Assembly: GCA_017577565.1 (NCBI GenBank) | Contig: PKRH01000038.1 | Span: forward strand, 1 to 25,710 | Direction: 5' to 3' | Origin: Thermoanaerobacterales bacterium | GTDB lineage: Bacteria; Actinomycetota; Acidimicrobiia; Acidimicrobiales; JACDCH01 | DNA: 25,710 bases | In this document: positions 15,487 to 23,122 of the stretch, in pieces | Numbering within the stretch: position 1 is the first letter of the stretch | Layout of the letters: every line of letters begins with the position of its first letter | Translations under genes and position numbers: made by a program | The notes under the pieces: generated by a model | What the model saw: only the letters and a program-made list of their open reading frames with translations | What the model was told of the DNA's origin: nothing | The model's database searches: none

Positions 15487-16925
15487 CAGAACGGCAGCCG
15501 TCCGAACGGGAGCGGACCGTCGGGGCCGAGCGCGGCGATGAGGGTGAGCCCCGCCGCCAGGACGGCGACCTGGGCGGCCGGCGCCAGGGTCGAGAACCGG
15601 GCCCGGGCCCCGTAGGTGACCTCGGTGGGGACGAAGTGGCTGGCCACGGTCGCGGCGAGGACCGCGAGGACGAGCGGGGTGACGAGCCCCGCGCCCCCCG
15701 GGGCGAGGGTGAGCACCCGCCCCAGCACCTCGACGGCGTCGCCGACCGTGCCCGCCCGGTAGACGACGAAGGCGAGGCAGACGAGGTGGAAGGTCACGAA
15801 CCAGTGCACCGGGGCCGTCAGCGCCGTCGGCAGCAGCGCCGTCGGCTCCCGCCGCTCGGCCCGGGCGGCCGCCGCCTGCTCGGCGATCACGTAGACGCCG
15901 TGGACGACGCCCCACAGGGCGAAGTTCCAGCCGGCGCCGTACCAGAGGCCGCCGACCACCATCGTCACCATGACGTTGCGGGGCCGGAGGTGGCGGCCCC
16001 GCCAGCTGCCGCCGAGCGGCACGTAGACGTAGTCGCGCAGCCAGTGCGACAGCGTCAGGTTCCAGCGGTCCCAGAAGTCGCGCACCGACAGCGCCGCGAA
16101 CGGGGCGTCGAACGCCCGCGGGTACTCGATGCCGAGCAGCAGGCCGCACCCGATGGCGATGTCGGTCGCGCCGGAGAACGCGGCGTAGACCTGCACGGCG
16201 ACGCCGTAGGCGGCGACCAGCAGCTCGAGCCCGCTCGCCTGCGCCGGCGCCGCGAACGCCGGGTCGACCAGCTCCTCGGCGAGCCACGGCGCGATCACGA
16301 CGGCCTTGACGAGGCCGGACCCGACGAGCACGAAGGCGTCGGTGGCCGGGACCCGCCGGGGGTCGGGGCGCTCGTGGAACTGGGGCACCAGCTCGTCGAC
16401 CCGCACGACGGGGCCGGCGACCAGGTGGGGGAAGAAGCAGAGGTAGAGGAGCAGGTCGGCGAAGGCCACCGGCTCGACCTCGCCGCGCCCGACGTCGACG
16501 AGGTAGCCGATGGCGTGGAGCACGTAGATCGAGATGCCGACGGGGACGACCACGTCGACCACCGGCTCGCTGCCCGACCAGCCCAACCGCTCGAGCGCCC
16601 CGGTCACGGAGTCGACGAGGAAGCCGCGGTAGGCGAGGGCGGCGAGCACCGCGACCTCCGCCGCCACCGCCGCCCGGACGATGCGCCGGCTCACCGGGGT
16701 CGGGTCGCCCTCGGGCATCGCCCGGTGGGCGGCGGCCGCCGCCGCCCACCCGAGGGCCGCCACGCCCAGGACGACCAGCGCGAAGCGCACGTCGACCCAG
16801 GCGCAGAAGTAGAGGCTGAAGGCGATCATCGTCGCCCGCCACACCAGGGGGTGGGGGCGCAGCAACCAGTTCGCCACGAAGGCGGCGAGGAAGAAGATCG
16901 CGAAGGCGACGGTGGGGAACTGCAT
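15486..16925 (-). CDS. MBOAT-family membrane O-acyltransferase (AlgI/DltB-like)
   Basis: A 479-aa polytopic protein with about ten or more hydrophobic segments. AlgI-type landmarks: VPVGISIYVLHAIGYLVDV at 127-145; FFPHLVAGPVVR at 164-175; DFWDRWNLTLSHWLRDYVYV at 283-302 followed by PLGG; VVGGLWYGAGWNFALWGVVH at 323-342. These transfer acyl (usually acetyl) groups across the membrane to a sugar polymer, with an SGNH partner. Two normally histidine positions differ: RWH is RWN (Asn289) and GLWHG is GLWYG (Tyr329). The His of the WGxxHG block (His342) is kept. In DltB-like proteins I recall the GxWHG histidine as the essential one, so activity is uncertain. The ATG is fixed by the family-typical start MQFPTVAFAIFFLAAF. 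First gene of a two-gene operon with the SGNH protein. Confidence 0.9.
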   Translation of the reverse strand: MQFPTVAFAIFFLAAFVANWLLRPHPLVWRATMIAFSLYFCAWVDVRFALVVLGVAALGWAAAAAAHRAMPEGDPTPVSRRIVRAAVAAEVAVLAALAYRGFLVDSVTGALERLGWSGSEPVVDVVVPVGISIYVLHAIGYLVDVGRGEVEPVAFADLLLYLCFFPHLVAGPVVRVDELVPQFHERPDPRRVPATDAFVLVGSGLVKAVVIAPWLAEELVDPAFAAPAQASGLELLVAAYGVAVQVYAAFSGATDIAIGCGLLLGIEYPRAFDAPFAALSVRDFWDRWNLTLSHWLRDYVYVPLGGSWRGRHLRPRNVMVTMVVGGLWYGAGWNFALWGVVHGVYVIAEQAAAARAERREPTALLPTALTAPVHWFVTFHLVCLAFVVYRAGTVGDAVEVLGRVLTLAPGGAGLVTPLVLAVLAATVASHFVPTEVTYGARARFSTLAPAAQVAVLAAGLTLIAALGPDGPLPFGRLPF

Positions 16926-16966
16926 CCCGAGCCCCGTGACGACGGCTGCGGCTGGGTCCGGCGGCG

Positions 16967-16972
16967 ATCGTA
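16967..16972 (-). promoter_or_regulatory. Candidate -10 of the MBOAT-SGNH operon
   Basis: On the minus strand TACGAT lies 41 nt upstream of the MBOAT ATG in the 96-bp gap after the aldo/keto reductase stop. It is the only TANNNT-like site noticed there. No -35 or clear Shine-Dalgarno accompanies it. Confidence 0.3.
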
Positions 16973-17021
16973 GTGACGCCGCCCCGCCGCGTCGGCGATG
17001 GTCCCCCCGCCCCCGGCGGCG

Positions 17022-17987
17022 TCAGGCCATGGCCTCGTCGATGCGGGCGAGCACCTCGTCGTCGAGGCGGTCGAGCACCTCGAGCGACCGCATGTTCTCC
17101 TCCACCTGCTCGACCCGGCTGGCGCCCGTGATGACCGTGGACACGTTCGGGTTGCGGGCGCACCAGGCGATGCTGAGCTGGGCCAGCGTGCAGCCGAGGT
17201 CGTCGGCGATGGCGGCCAGGCGGCGCACCTTGGCGTTGCGCTCGGGGTCGGTGAGCAGCTTGGCCAGCCACTCGTAGCCCGGCAGGGTGGCCCGGCTGCC
17301 CTCCGGGATGCCGTCGAGGTACTTGCCGGTCAGCAGGCCGGAGGCGAGCGGGCTCCAGGTCGTCAGGCCGAGGCCGATGTCCTCGTAGAGGCGGGCGTAG
17401 CTGCGCTCGACCTTGCGCCGGTTGAACAGGTTGTACTCCGGCTGCTCGACGACCGGCTTGTGCAGGTGGTGGCGCTCGGCGATCTCCCAGGCGGCCCGGA
17501 TCTCGTCGGCCGACCACTCGGAGGTGCCCCAGTACAGCGCCCGGCCCGACGAGATGATGTCGGACATCGCCCACACCGTCTCCTCGATGGGCGTCTCGGG
17601 GTCGGGGCGGTGGCAGTAGATCAGGTCGAGGTGGTCGAGGCCGAAGCGCTCGAGCGACCCGTCGATCGCCTCGAGGAGGTACTTCCGGTTGAGGGTGTGG
17701 TGGGCGTTCACCGTGTCGCTCAGCCCCCAGAAGTACTTCGACGACACGATGAACGAGCTGCGGGGCCAGCCGAGCTCGGCGATGGCGCGGCCCATGATGC
17801 GCTCGGACTCGCCGCCTGCGTAGGCCTCGGCGTTGTCGAAGAAGTTGACGCCGGCCTCGTAGGCCGCGGCCATGCAGTCGCGGGCACGGCCCACGTCGAG
17901 CTGCGGCCCGAAGCTGACCCACGACCCGAACGACAGCACGCTCACCTTGAGGCCGGTGCGGCCGAGCCGGCGGTACGGCATCTCCAT
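17022..17987 (-). CDS. Aldo/keto reductase, Kv-beta-like (AKR6-type)
   Basis: A 321-aa TIM-barrel NADPH-dependent oxidoreductase reducing aldehydes and ketones in the cytosol. The full catalytic tetrad is present: Asp51 and Tyr56 in FFDNAEAYAGG, Lys84 in VSSKYFWG, His126 in LIYCHRPDPETP. It resembles the voltage-gated potassium channel beta-subunit group more than other AKRs: LYWGTSEWSADEI (151-163), EQPEYNLFNR (181-190), WSPLASGLLTGKY (211-223), GCTLAQLSIAWCARNP (265-280) and ITGASRVEQVEENM near the cofactor 2'-phosphate site. No channel gene is nearby; bacterial members act as free enzymes. AAGGAGG lies 8 nt before the ATG at 17987; a second ATG two codons in is less well placed. It diverges from the flavodoxin-like gene. 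Confidence 0.93.
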   Translation of the reverse strand: MEMPYRRLGRTGLKVSVLSFGSWVSFGPQLDVGRARDCMAAAYEAGVNFFDNAEAYAGGESERIMGRAIAELGWPRSSFIVSSKYFWGLSDTVNAHHTLNRKYLLEAIDGSLERFGLDHLDLIYCHRPDPETPIEETVWAMSDIISSGRALYWGTSEWSADEIRAAWEIAERHHLHKPVVEQPEYNLFNRRKVERSYARLYEDIGLGLTTWSPLASGLLTGKYLDGIPEGSRATLPGYEWLAKLLTDPERNAKVRRLAAIADDLGCTLAQLSIAWCARNPNVSTVITGASRVEQVEENMRSLEVLDRLDDEVLARIDEAMA

Positions 17988-18042
17988 CGCTGCTGCCTCC
18001 TTCGCGAACGACACGCCCCGGGGGTCGGGCGACCGGCCCCCG

Positions 18043-18048
18043 ACCCTA
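18043..18048 (-). promoter_or_regulatory. Candidate -10 of the aldo/keto reductase gene
   Basis: TAGGGT on the minus strand, 55 nt upstream of the ATG, leaving a leader with the AAGGAGG site. It is the same hexamer at nearly the same distance as in front of bmp. The -35 is unclear. Confidence 0.35.
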
Positions 18049-18127
18049 CCGGCTGGGGCCGCGGCGCCCGCGCCGGGCGGCCCCGCCGGTGCCCCCGCCG
18101 TTTTCGGCTGCCGGAGCGGTGCTCTGC

Positions 18128-18133
18128 CAGACT
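18128..18133 (+). promoter_or_regulatory. Candidate leaderless -10 of the flavodoxin-like gene
   Basis: CAGACT followed by 7 nt and the ATG at 18141. It departs from TANNNT in its first base but keeps the A and final T and the exact spacing seen at other starts. No Shine-Dalgarno. Confidence 0.35.
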
Positions 18134-18140
18134 TGGCGCC

Positions 18141-18563
18141 ATGCGAGCGGTGGTCATCTACGAGAGCCTGACGGGCAACACGGCCAAGGCGGCCCGGCTC
18201 ATCGCGCACGAGGTGGCCGCCCGCGGCGTCGACGTCGCCGTCTACCCGATCACCGACGTCGACCTGAAGGCCCTGGCCGAGGCCGACGTCGTCTTCGTCG
18301 GCACGTGGGTGGACGGGCTCGTCCTGTTCGGCCACCGCCCCGGCCGCGCCGGGCGGCTCCGCTCGCTGCCGGTCATCGACGGCAAGCGGGTGGCCGCGTT
18401 CATGACCTACGCGATCCACGCCGGCAAGGCGCTCGACCGCTTCGCCCGCCTGCTCGAGGAGCGCGGCGGCGAGGTCGTGGCCCGTACGCTGCTGCGCCGC
18501 GACCGCCTCGAGCAGGGGGTGGCCGACTTCGTCACCGCCTCGCTCGCCACCGTCCCGGCCTGA
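18141..18563 (+). CDS. Flavodoxin-like protein
   Basis: A 140-aa single-domain protein. The opening VVIYESLTGNTAKAARLIA (4-22) is the flavodoxin strand plus FMN-phosphate loop (S/T-x-T-G-N-T). It continues with the expected alternation of strands and helices: VDVAVYPITDV, ADVVFVGTWVDGLVLFG (where the 50s flavin loop should be) and KRVAAFMTYAIHAGKALDRF (90s region). It probably carries FMN and passes electrons or binds a redox partner, but a partner is not evident; it could also be a flavodoxin fold that has lost flavin. It diverges from the aldo/keto reductase (153 bp) and is followed 52 bp later by the solute-binding protein gene on the same strand. Confidence 0.8.
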   Translation: MRAVVIYESLTGNTAKAARLIAHEVAARGVDVAVYPITDVDLKALAEADVVFVGTWVDGLVLFGHRPGRAGRLRSLPVIDGKRVAAFMTYAIHAGKALDRFARLLEERGGEVVARTLLRRDRLEQGVADFVTASLATVPA

Positions 18564-18615
18564 CCGGGGCCCTGCGGCGGGCGCACCGTCCGCACCACTG
18601 GGGGGGAGACCGACC

Positions 18616-19788
18616 GTGCGAACCAGGACCCGCCGCATGCTCCTGTGGGCGCTGGCCGGGGTGGCCGCGCTGGTGGCCGCCGGGGTCGTCTACCTCGAGG
18701 GCGACGGGTCGGCGCAGCGGGCGCTGCCCGAGTCGCCGGAGCCGGCCGTGCCCGACGACCCGGGGCCGGGGTGCGGGGCGGCGGCCGTGACCGACCCCGC
18801 CGACCTGCGGGTGGACCGCACGCTGGCCCGCTGCGGCCCGGGGGCCCCCGAGCCCCGACCGCTCGCCGAGCCCGTGACGCTGCGGGTGGCCGTCGACGAC
18901 CGCAGCGAGGCCCTCGCCCCGCTGCTCGTGGCCGACGCGCTCGGCGAGCTGGAGGCCGAGAACCTGGCGGTCGAGATCGTCGACCTCGACCAGCGCGAGG
19001 CCTACGCGGCGATGGCCCGGGGCGAGGTCGACGTCGTGGTCGGCGGCGTCGACGCCGCCTTCTACGACGCCGTCGCCCAGGGCCTCGACGCCCGGCTCGT
19101 CCTCGGCGGCCAGGTCGCCCGGTCGCCGAGCGACCTCGACACGCCCCAGACGGGCCTGTGGTTCCGCGCCGACCTCGTCTCCTCCCGGGGGAGCTGGTCG
19201 AACGTGCGGGGGCACACCGTCCTGGTCCCCGGCGGGCCCGGGGCGGCGGCCACCTACCCGATCGAGACCGTGCTCGGCCAGCACGAGCTCGACGTCAACG
19301 TCGTCTCGTTCGTCGACGCCTCGTCGACCGACGCCGCCGCCCGGCTGTCGGCCGCCGAGGTGGGCGCCGCCTGGCTGACCGAGCCGGCCGCCAGCCGGGC
19401 CGCGCAGGACGACGCGCTCCGCCTCGTCGCCACGCTGCCGGGCAGCGAGACCATCGACGGCACCGTGTTCTCGCCCCGCCTCCTCGGCCCCGACCGCGAC
19501 GCCGGGCTGGCCTACGCCCGGGCCGTCCTCCGCACGATCAACACCCACCTGGCCGACGGGTACTCGGACGAGGCGCTCGTGGCGGTGGCCGCGGCGCTGG
19601 ACGTGCCCGAGGACGAGGTCGCGGCGGGGTCGCCGCCGCTGTTCGACTGGGAGGTCCGGGCCGGCACGACGACCCGCATGCAGGAGGCCTTCCTGCGCAC
19701 GGGTGCCGTCGCCTACGAGCAGGTGCTGCCCGAGGACCGGCTGGTGGACCGCAGCGTCGTCGCCGAGGTCGTCGGCGAGGGCGCCTGA
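18616..19788 (+). CDS. Membrane-anchored NMT1/SsuA-like solute-binding protein (orphan)
   Basis: A 390-aa extracytoplasmic binding protein. RTRTRR plus the hydrophobic LLWALAGVAALVAAGVVYL (9-27) form an uncleaved signal anchor or Sec signal; there is no lipobox cysteine. A Pro-rich stretch with Cys53 and Cys73, a possible disulphide, precedes the periplasmic-binding-protein fold from about residue 86. TLRVAVDDRSEALAPLLVAD (88-107), VEIVDLDQREAYAAMARGEV (119-138), DVVVGGVDAAFYDAVAQG (139-156) and GTVFSPRLL (282-290) match the pattern of nitrate/sulfonate/thiamine-precursor (NMT1-like) binding proteins. No permease or ATPase gene adjoins it, so the ligand and transporter are unknown. The GTG at 18616 follows GGGGGGAG by 7 nt. 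It converges with hmgA, only 9 bp between stops. Confidence 0.72.
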   Translation: MRTRTRRMLLWALAGVAALVAAGVVYLEGDGSAQRALPESPEPAVPDDPGPGCGAAAVTDPADLRVDRTLARCGPGAPEPRPLAEPVTLRVAVDDRSEALAPLLVADALGELEAENLAVEIVDLDQREAYAAMARGEVDVVVGGVDAAFYDAVAQGLDARLVLGGQVARSPSDLDTPQTGLWFRADLVSSRGSWSNVRGHTVLVPGGPGAAATYPIETVLGQHELDVNVVSFVDASSTDAAARLSAAEVGAAWLTEPAASRAAQDDALRLVATLPGSETIDGTVFSPRLLGPDRDAGLAYARAVLRTINTHLADGYSDEALVAVAAALDVPEDEVAAGSPPLFDWEVRAGTTTRMQEAFLRTGAVAYEQVLPEDRLVDRSVVAEVVGEGA

Positions 19789-19797
19789 CCCGGCCCG

Positions 19798-20985
19798 TCA
19801 GCGGCTCCCGGCGGCCCAGCTCCAGGCGTAGTCCGGGTCCTCGCAGGCCCGGGCGGCCGGCCCGAGGCCGAGCGGCGCGAACGTGTCGACCATGACCGCC
19901 AGCTCGTCCGTCGAGTCCTGCCCGAGCGACGCCTCGACCGCGCCCGGCTGCGGCCCGTGGGTGAACCCCGCCGGGTGGAGGGTGATCGACCCCGCGCCGA
20001 TGCCCGAGCCCTTGCGGCTCGTGAAGTCGCCGTCGCAGTAGTAGAGGACCTCGTCGCTGTCGACGTTGGCGTGGTTGTACGGGCTGGGGACGGCCAGCGG
20101 GTGGTAGTCGAGCTTGCGGGGCACGAAGCTGCAGACCACGAAGTTGGGCCCGGCGAAGGTCTGGTGCACCGGCGGCGGCTGGTGGACCCGCCCGGTCAAC
20201 GGCTCGAAGTCGTGGATCGACAGCCGGTACGGGTAGAGGCAGCCGTCCCAGCCCACGACGTCGAAGGGGTGGTGGGCGTAGCGGTAGCGGGTGACGCCGC
20301 TCCGCTGGCGGACGAGCACCTCGATCCCCTCGTCGGGCACGGGGTCGTCGACGACCAGCGGCTCCTCCGGCGCGTGCAGGTCGCGCTCGCAGTAGGGGCT
20401 GTGCTCGAGGAACTGGCCCGTCGGCGACAGGTACCGGGCCGGCGGGCCGACGTGGCCCCGGGCCTCGATGACCAGCGCCACGACGGGCTCGTCCCCGGTC
20501 GGCACCCAGCGGTGGGTCGTCCCGGTGGGCACGACGACGTAGTCGCCGGCCCGGCAGTCCAGCGCGCCGAAGACCGACTCGAGGCGGGCGGCGCCGCTGC
20601 GGACGAAGACGATCTCGTCGCCGGTCGCGTTGCGGTAGAGCCCGCTCGGCTCGGTGGCCGCGGCGGCGAGCAGGCGCACGTCGTCGTTGGCGAGCAGCAG
20701 CCAGCGGCCACCGACGAGGTCGCCGCCCGGCTCGAGCTCGCCGGTGCGGAAGTGGCGGGGGAGGAGCGGCTCGTTGGGCGTGACGCCGGCGCCGTCGCCG
20801 GCGGGCGGCCGGACCGTCTCGGCCCCGACGAGGGCGGTGGGGGGCCGGCGGTGGTAGAGCAGCGCCGAGTCCGACGAGAAGCCGTCGGCGCCCATGAGCT
20901 CCTCGGCGTAGAGGCTGCCGTCGGGGGCGCGGAACTGGGTGTGGCGCTTGGGCGGGACCTCGCCCACCCGGCGGTAGTGCGGCAT
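19798..20985 (-). CDS. hmgA: Homogentisate 1,2-dioxygenase
   Basis: A 395-aa cupin-type non-haem iron dioxygenase that opens the ring of homogentisate to maleylacetoacetate, the central step of tyrosine and phenylalanine breakdown. YNHANVDSDEVLYYCDGDF at 303-321 carries the expected iron ligands His305 and an acid (Asp311 or Glu312). HPAGFTHGPQPG at 337-348 carries the third, His343. The N-terminal cupin has GDEIVFVRSG and GDYVVVPTGTTHRW (147-160). It is shorter than the 430-440 aa proteobacterial and animal forms, as I recall for actinobacterial members. Start: an AGGAGGTG Shine-Dalgarno (20989-20996) lies just before ATG 20985; the GTG two codons earlier overlaps the ribosome site and is unlikely. 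It diverges from the gene coupled to fahA, the next pathway enzyme but one. Confidence 0.92.
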   Translation of the reverse strand: MPHYRRVGEVPPKRHTQFRAPDGSLYAEELMGADGFSSDSALLYHRRPPTALVGAETVRPPAGDGAGVTPNEPLLPRHFRTGELEPGGDLVGGRWLLLANDDVRLLAAAATEPSGLYRNATGDEIVFVRSGAARLESVFGALDCRAGDYVVVPTGTTHRWVPTGDEPVVALVIEARGHVGPPARYLSPTGQFLEHSPYCERDLHAPEEPLVVDDPVPDEGIEVLVRQRSGVTRYRYAHHPFDVVGWDGCLYPYRLSIHDFEPLTGRVHQPPPVHQTFAGPNFVVCSFVPRKLDYHPLAVPSPYNHANVDSDEVLYYCDGDFTSRKGSGIGAGSITLHPAGFTHGPQPGAVEASLGQDSTDELAVMVDTFAPLGLGPAARACEDPDYAWSWAAGSR

Positions 20986-21088
20986 CGGCACCTCCTGGGC
21001 GGCCGGCGGGTGCTGTGTGCCAGTTGGGTGACAGCGGGCACATCGGCCCGCAGGCGGACACTAACCTCCGTCGCCCGGAGGTGCCTGG
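20986..21088. promoter_or_regulatory. Divergent promoter region of the homogentisate genes
   Basis: This 103-bp region holds two back-to-back -10 candidates: TAACCT on plus (21062-21067) and TAGTGT on minus (21058-21063). Two strong Shine-Dalgarno sites are present, AGGAGG for hmgA and GGAGGT (21077-21082) for the plus-strand gene. An inverted repeat TGTGCC-N15-GGCACA lies at 21016-21042. The repeat lies downstream of the minus -10, where a bound repressor would block hmgA. Arms are only 6 bp, so the operator role is tentative. Confidence 0.35.
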
Positions 21089-21859
21089 TTGGCTGGACCC
21101 CTCGATCACGCGCTCGTCCGCCTCTTCGACGACGCCGGGCTGTTCCCGCCCGCCAGGCTCCCGATGGCCGAGGCGCTCGCGGCCCACGCCCGGGCGCTCG
21201 ACGGCCCCCACCACGGCGTCGTGGGCCCGTTCCTCTGCCCGGTGGGGCGCCTGGCCGAGCTCGAGGCCTGCGTCGCCGCGGGGGCGGCGCGGCCGCCGGC
21301 GCTCGGCCTCATCGGCCACGACGGCCCGGTCGACTGGGGCCGGGCCCTGGCGACGCCGGGCGTCGTGCAGGTCGAGGCGCCCCTCGGCGTGCGGATGCCG
21401 GCGCCGCCGGCCAACGTGCTCCGCTACCTCGAGCTGCCCCACCACGGCGACGTGCAGGCGGCCCTCGACGCCGTCGAGGGCGCCGGCGCCCGGGCCAAGG
21501 TGCGCTGCGGCGGCCTGACCCCGGACGCCGTGCCCCGGCCGTCCTGGCTGGCCGAGGTGCTCGTCGGCTGCGCCACCCGGGGGCTGCCGCTCAAGGCCAC
21601 CGCCGGGCTGCACCAGCCCTACTACCGGGCCGGCGGGCCCGAGGGGGCCCGCCACGGGTTCGTCAACCTGCTGGCCGCGGCCGCGGCGGCCGCCGGCGGC
21701 GCGACGGTGACGGACGTGACCGCGGTCCTCACCTACGAGGAGCCGGCCGCCGCCGTCCTGCCCTCCCGCCTGCAGGGCGCCCGCCGGCTGCTGGCGTCCA
21801 TCGGCACCTGCTCGATCGACGAGCCGCTCGCGGCGCTGGCCGAGCGGGGGCTCCTGTGA
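21089..21859 (+). CDS. Uncharacterised conserved protein coupled to fahA
   Basis: A 256-aa protein with no signal peptide or membrane helix. I do not recognise a characterised family, but the pattern looks like a widespread uncharacterised one: DDAGLFPPARLPMAEA (14-29) at the start, then VEAPLG (95-100), RAKVRCGGLTPDAVP (135-149), LPLKATAGLHQPY (166-178), HGFVNLLAAA (189-198), LTYEEP (214-219) and GTCSIDEPLAAL near the end. The spaced strand-like segments ending in K, E or H would suit a TIM barrel, an inference only. It starts with TTG at 21089, 6 nt after GGAGGT. Its stop overlaps the fahA GTG start as GTGA (21856-21859), implying tightly linked expression. Lying between hmgA and fahA, it occupies the place where maleylacetoacetate isomerase is expected; it has no resemblance to the glutathione-transferase-type isomerase. 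Confidence 0.8.
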   Translation: MAGPLDHALVRLFDDAGLFPPARLPMAEALAAHARALDGPHHGVVGPFLCPVGRLAELEACVAAGAARPPALGLIGHDGPVDWGRALATPGVVQVEAPLGVRMPAPPANVLRYLELPHHGDVQAALDAVEGAGARAKVRCGGLTPDAVPRPSWLAEVLVGCATRGLPLKATAGLHQPYYRAGGPEGARHGFVNLLAAAAAAAGGATVTDVTAVLTYEEPAAAVLPSRLQGARRLLASIGTCSIDEPLAALAERGLL

Positions 21860-23112
21860 CCGCGCTGCGGTCGTGGGTGCCGGGGGCCGACGGGTCGGGC
21901 TTCCCGGCGGAGCACCTGCCCTACGGCGTGTTCTCGACCGGTGACGGGCCGGCCCGGGTCGGCGCCCGCATCGGCGACCACGTCGTCGACCTGGCGCGGC
22001 TCGCCGCCGACGACGCCGGCGGCGTCGGCGCCGTGGGCGACGTCTTCGCCCGGCCCTCCCTCAACGCCTTCATGGCCGCGGGGCCGGACGCCTGGCGGCA
22101 CGTGCGGTCCCGGCTGACCGAGCTGGTCTGCGACGCCGCCGCCCGGCCGCTGGTGGAGCCGGCGCTCGTGCCCGTCGACCGCACCCGGGCGCACCTGCCG
22201 GTCGAGGTCGCCGACTACGTCGACTTCTACAGCTCGCTCGAGCACGCGACGAACCTCGGCCGCCTGTTCCGCCCCGACGGCGAGCCGCTGCTGCCCAACT
22301 GGCGCCACCTGCCGGTCGGCTACCACGGGCGGGCCGGGACGGTCGCCGTGTCGGGTACGCCGGTCCCCCGGCCGTCCGGGCAGCGCCGGGTGGGGGACGA
22401 GGTCGTGTTCGGGCCGTCCGAGCGGCTCGACATCGAGCTGGAGGTCGCGGCGGTGGTGGGCGTGCCGTCGGTCCCGGGGCGGCCGGTCCCGACGGACCGG
22501 GCGGCCGAGCACGTCTTCGGGATCGCGCTGCTCAACGACTGGTCGGCCCGCGACATCCAGGCGTGGGAGTACCAGCCGCTCGGGCCCTTCCTCGGCAAGT
22601 CGTTCGCCACGACGCTCGCCGCCTGGGTCACGCCGCTCGACGCGCTGGCGCCGTGCCGGGTGCCGGGCCGGCCGCAGGACCCCGAGCCGCTGCCGTACCT
22701 GCGCCTGCGCCCGGAGGACGACTGGGTGCTGGCCGTCGACCTGTCGGTGGCGCTCCGCCCGGCGGGGACCGCCGTCGAGGAGGTGGTCAGCCGCACGTCG
22801 GCCGCCGGCCTCTACTGGCGCCTGCCCCAGCAGATCGCCCACGCGACGGTCAACGGCGCCCACCTCCGCACCGGCGACCTGCTCGCGTCGGGCACCGTCT
22901 CCGGCCCGGCGCCGGGCACGGAGGGCAGCCTGATCGAGCTGACCCGGGGCGGGCGGGAGCCGCTCGAGGTCGGCGGGGTGCGGCGCACCTTCCTCGAGGA
23001 CGGCGACGAGGTCGTCCTGCGGGGTGAGGCGGCGGTGGGCGACGGCGTGCGGATCAGCCTCGGCGAGGCCCGGGCGCGCGTCGTGCCCGGGGCCGTCCCG
23101 GGCGGTCGCTAG
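21856..23112 (+). CDS. fahA: Fumarylacetoacetase
   Basis: A 418-aa cytosolic hydrolase splitting fumarylacetoacetate into fumarate and acetoacetate, the last step of homogentisate degradation. The N-terminal SH3-like domain begins SWVPGADGSGFPAEHLPYGV (6-25), matching FAH enzymes. DYVDFYSSLEHATNLGRLF holds the metal-binding Asp and catalytic His. HLPVGYHGRAGTVAVSG, RLDIELEVAAVVG (two metal-binding Glu) and LLNDWSARDIQAWEYQPLGP (metal Asp and signature) follow, then FLGKSFATTLAAWVTPLDAL. All expected FAH motifs are visible and the length is normal. The GTG overlaps the upstream stop. The TAG stop at 23110-23112 lies inside the promoter hexamer of the next gene. Confidence 0.94.
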   Translation: MTALRSWVPGADGSGFPAEHLPYGVFSTGDGPARVGARIGDHVVDLARLAADDAGGVGAVGDVFARPSLNAFMAAGPDAWRHVRSRLTELVCDAAARPLVEPALVPVDRTRAHLPVEVADYVDFYSSLEHATNLGRLFRPDGEPLLPNWRHLPVGYHGRAGTVAVSGTPVPRPSGQRRVGDEVVFGPSERLDIELEVAAVVGVPSVPGRPVPTDRAAEHVFGIALLNDWSARDIQAWEYQPLGPFLGKSFATTLAAWVTPLDALAPCRVPGRPQDPEPLPYLRLRPEDDWVLAVDLSVALRPAGTAVEEVVSRTSAAGLYWRLPQQIAHATVNGAHLRTGDLLASGTVSGPAPGTEGSLIELTRGGREPLEVGGVRRTFLEDGDEVVLRGEAAVGDGVRISLGEARARVVPGAVPGGR

Positions 23113-23115
23113 CGT
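23110..23115 (+). promoter_or_regulatory. Candidate leaderless -10 of the FAD oxidase gene
   Basis: TAGCGT followed by 7 nt and GTG at 23123, identical in hexamer and spacing to punA. Its first three bases are the fahA stop codon. There is no Shine-Dalgarno. It would let the FAD oxidase be expressed independently of fahA. Confidence 0.5.
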
Positions 23116-23122
23116 CGCGGCC

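Noticed and set aside
16998..18140. Open frame on the plus strand running antisense through the aldo/keto reductase into the flavodoxin-like gene
   Set aside because: The antisense part is a shadow of a gene with a complete catalytic tetrad. Only the part from ATG 18141 resembles a protein family.
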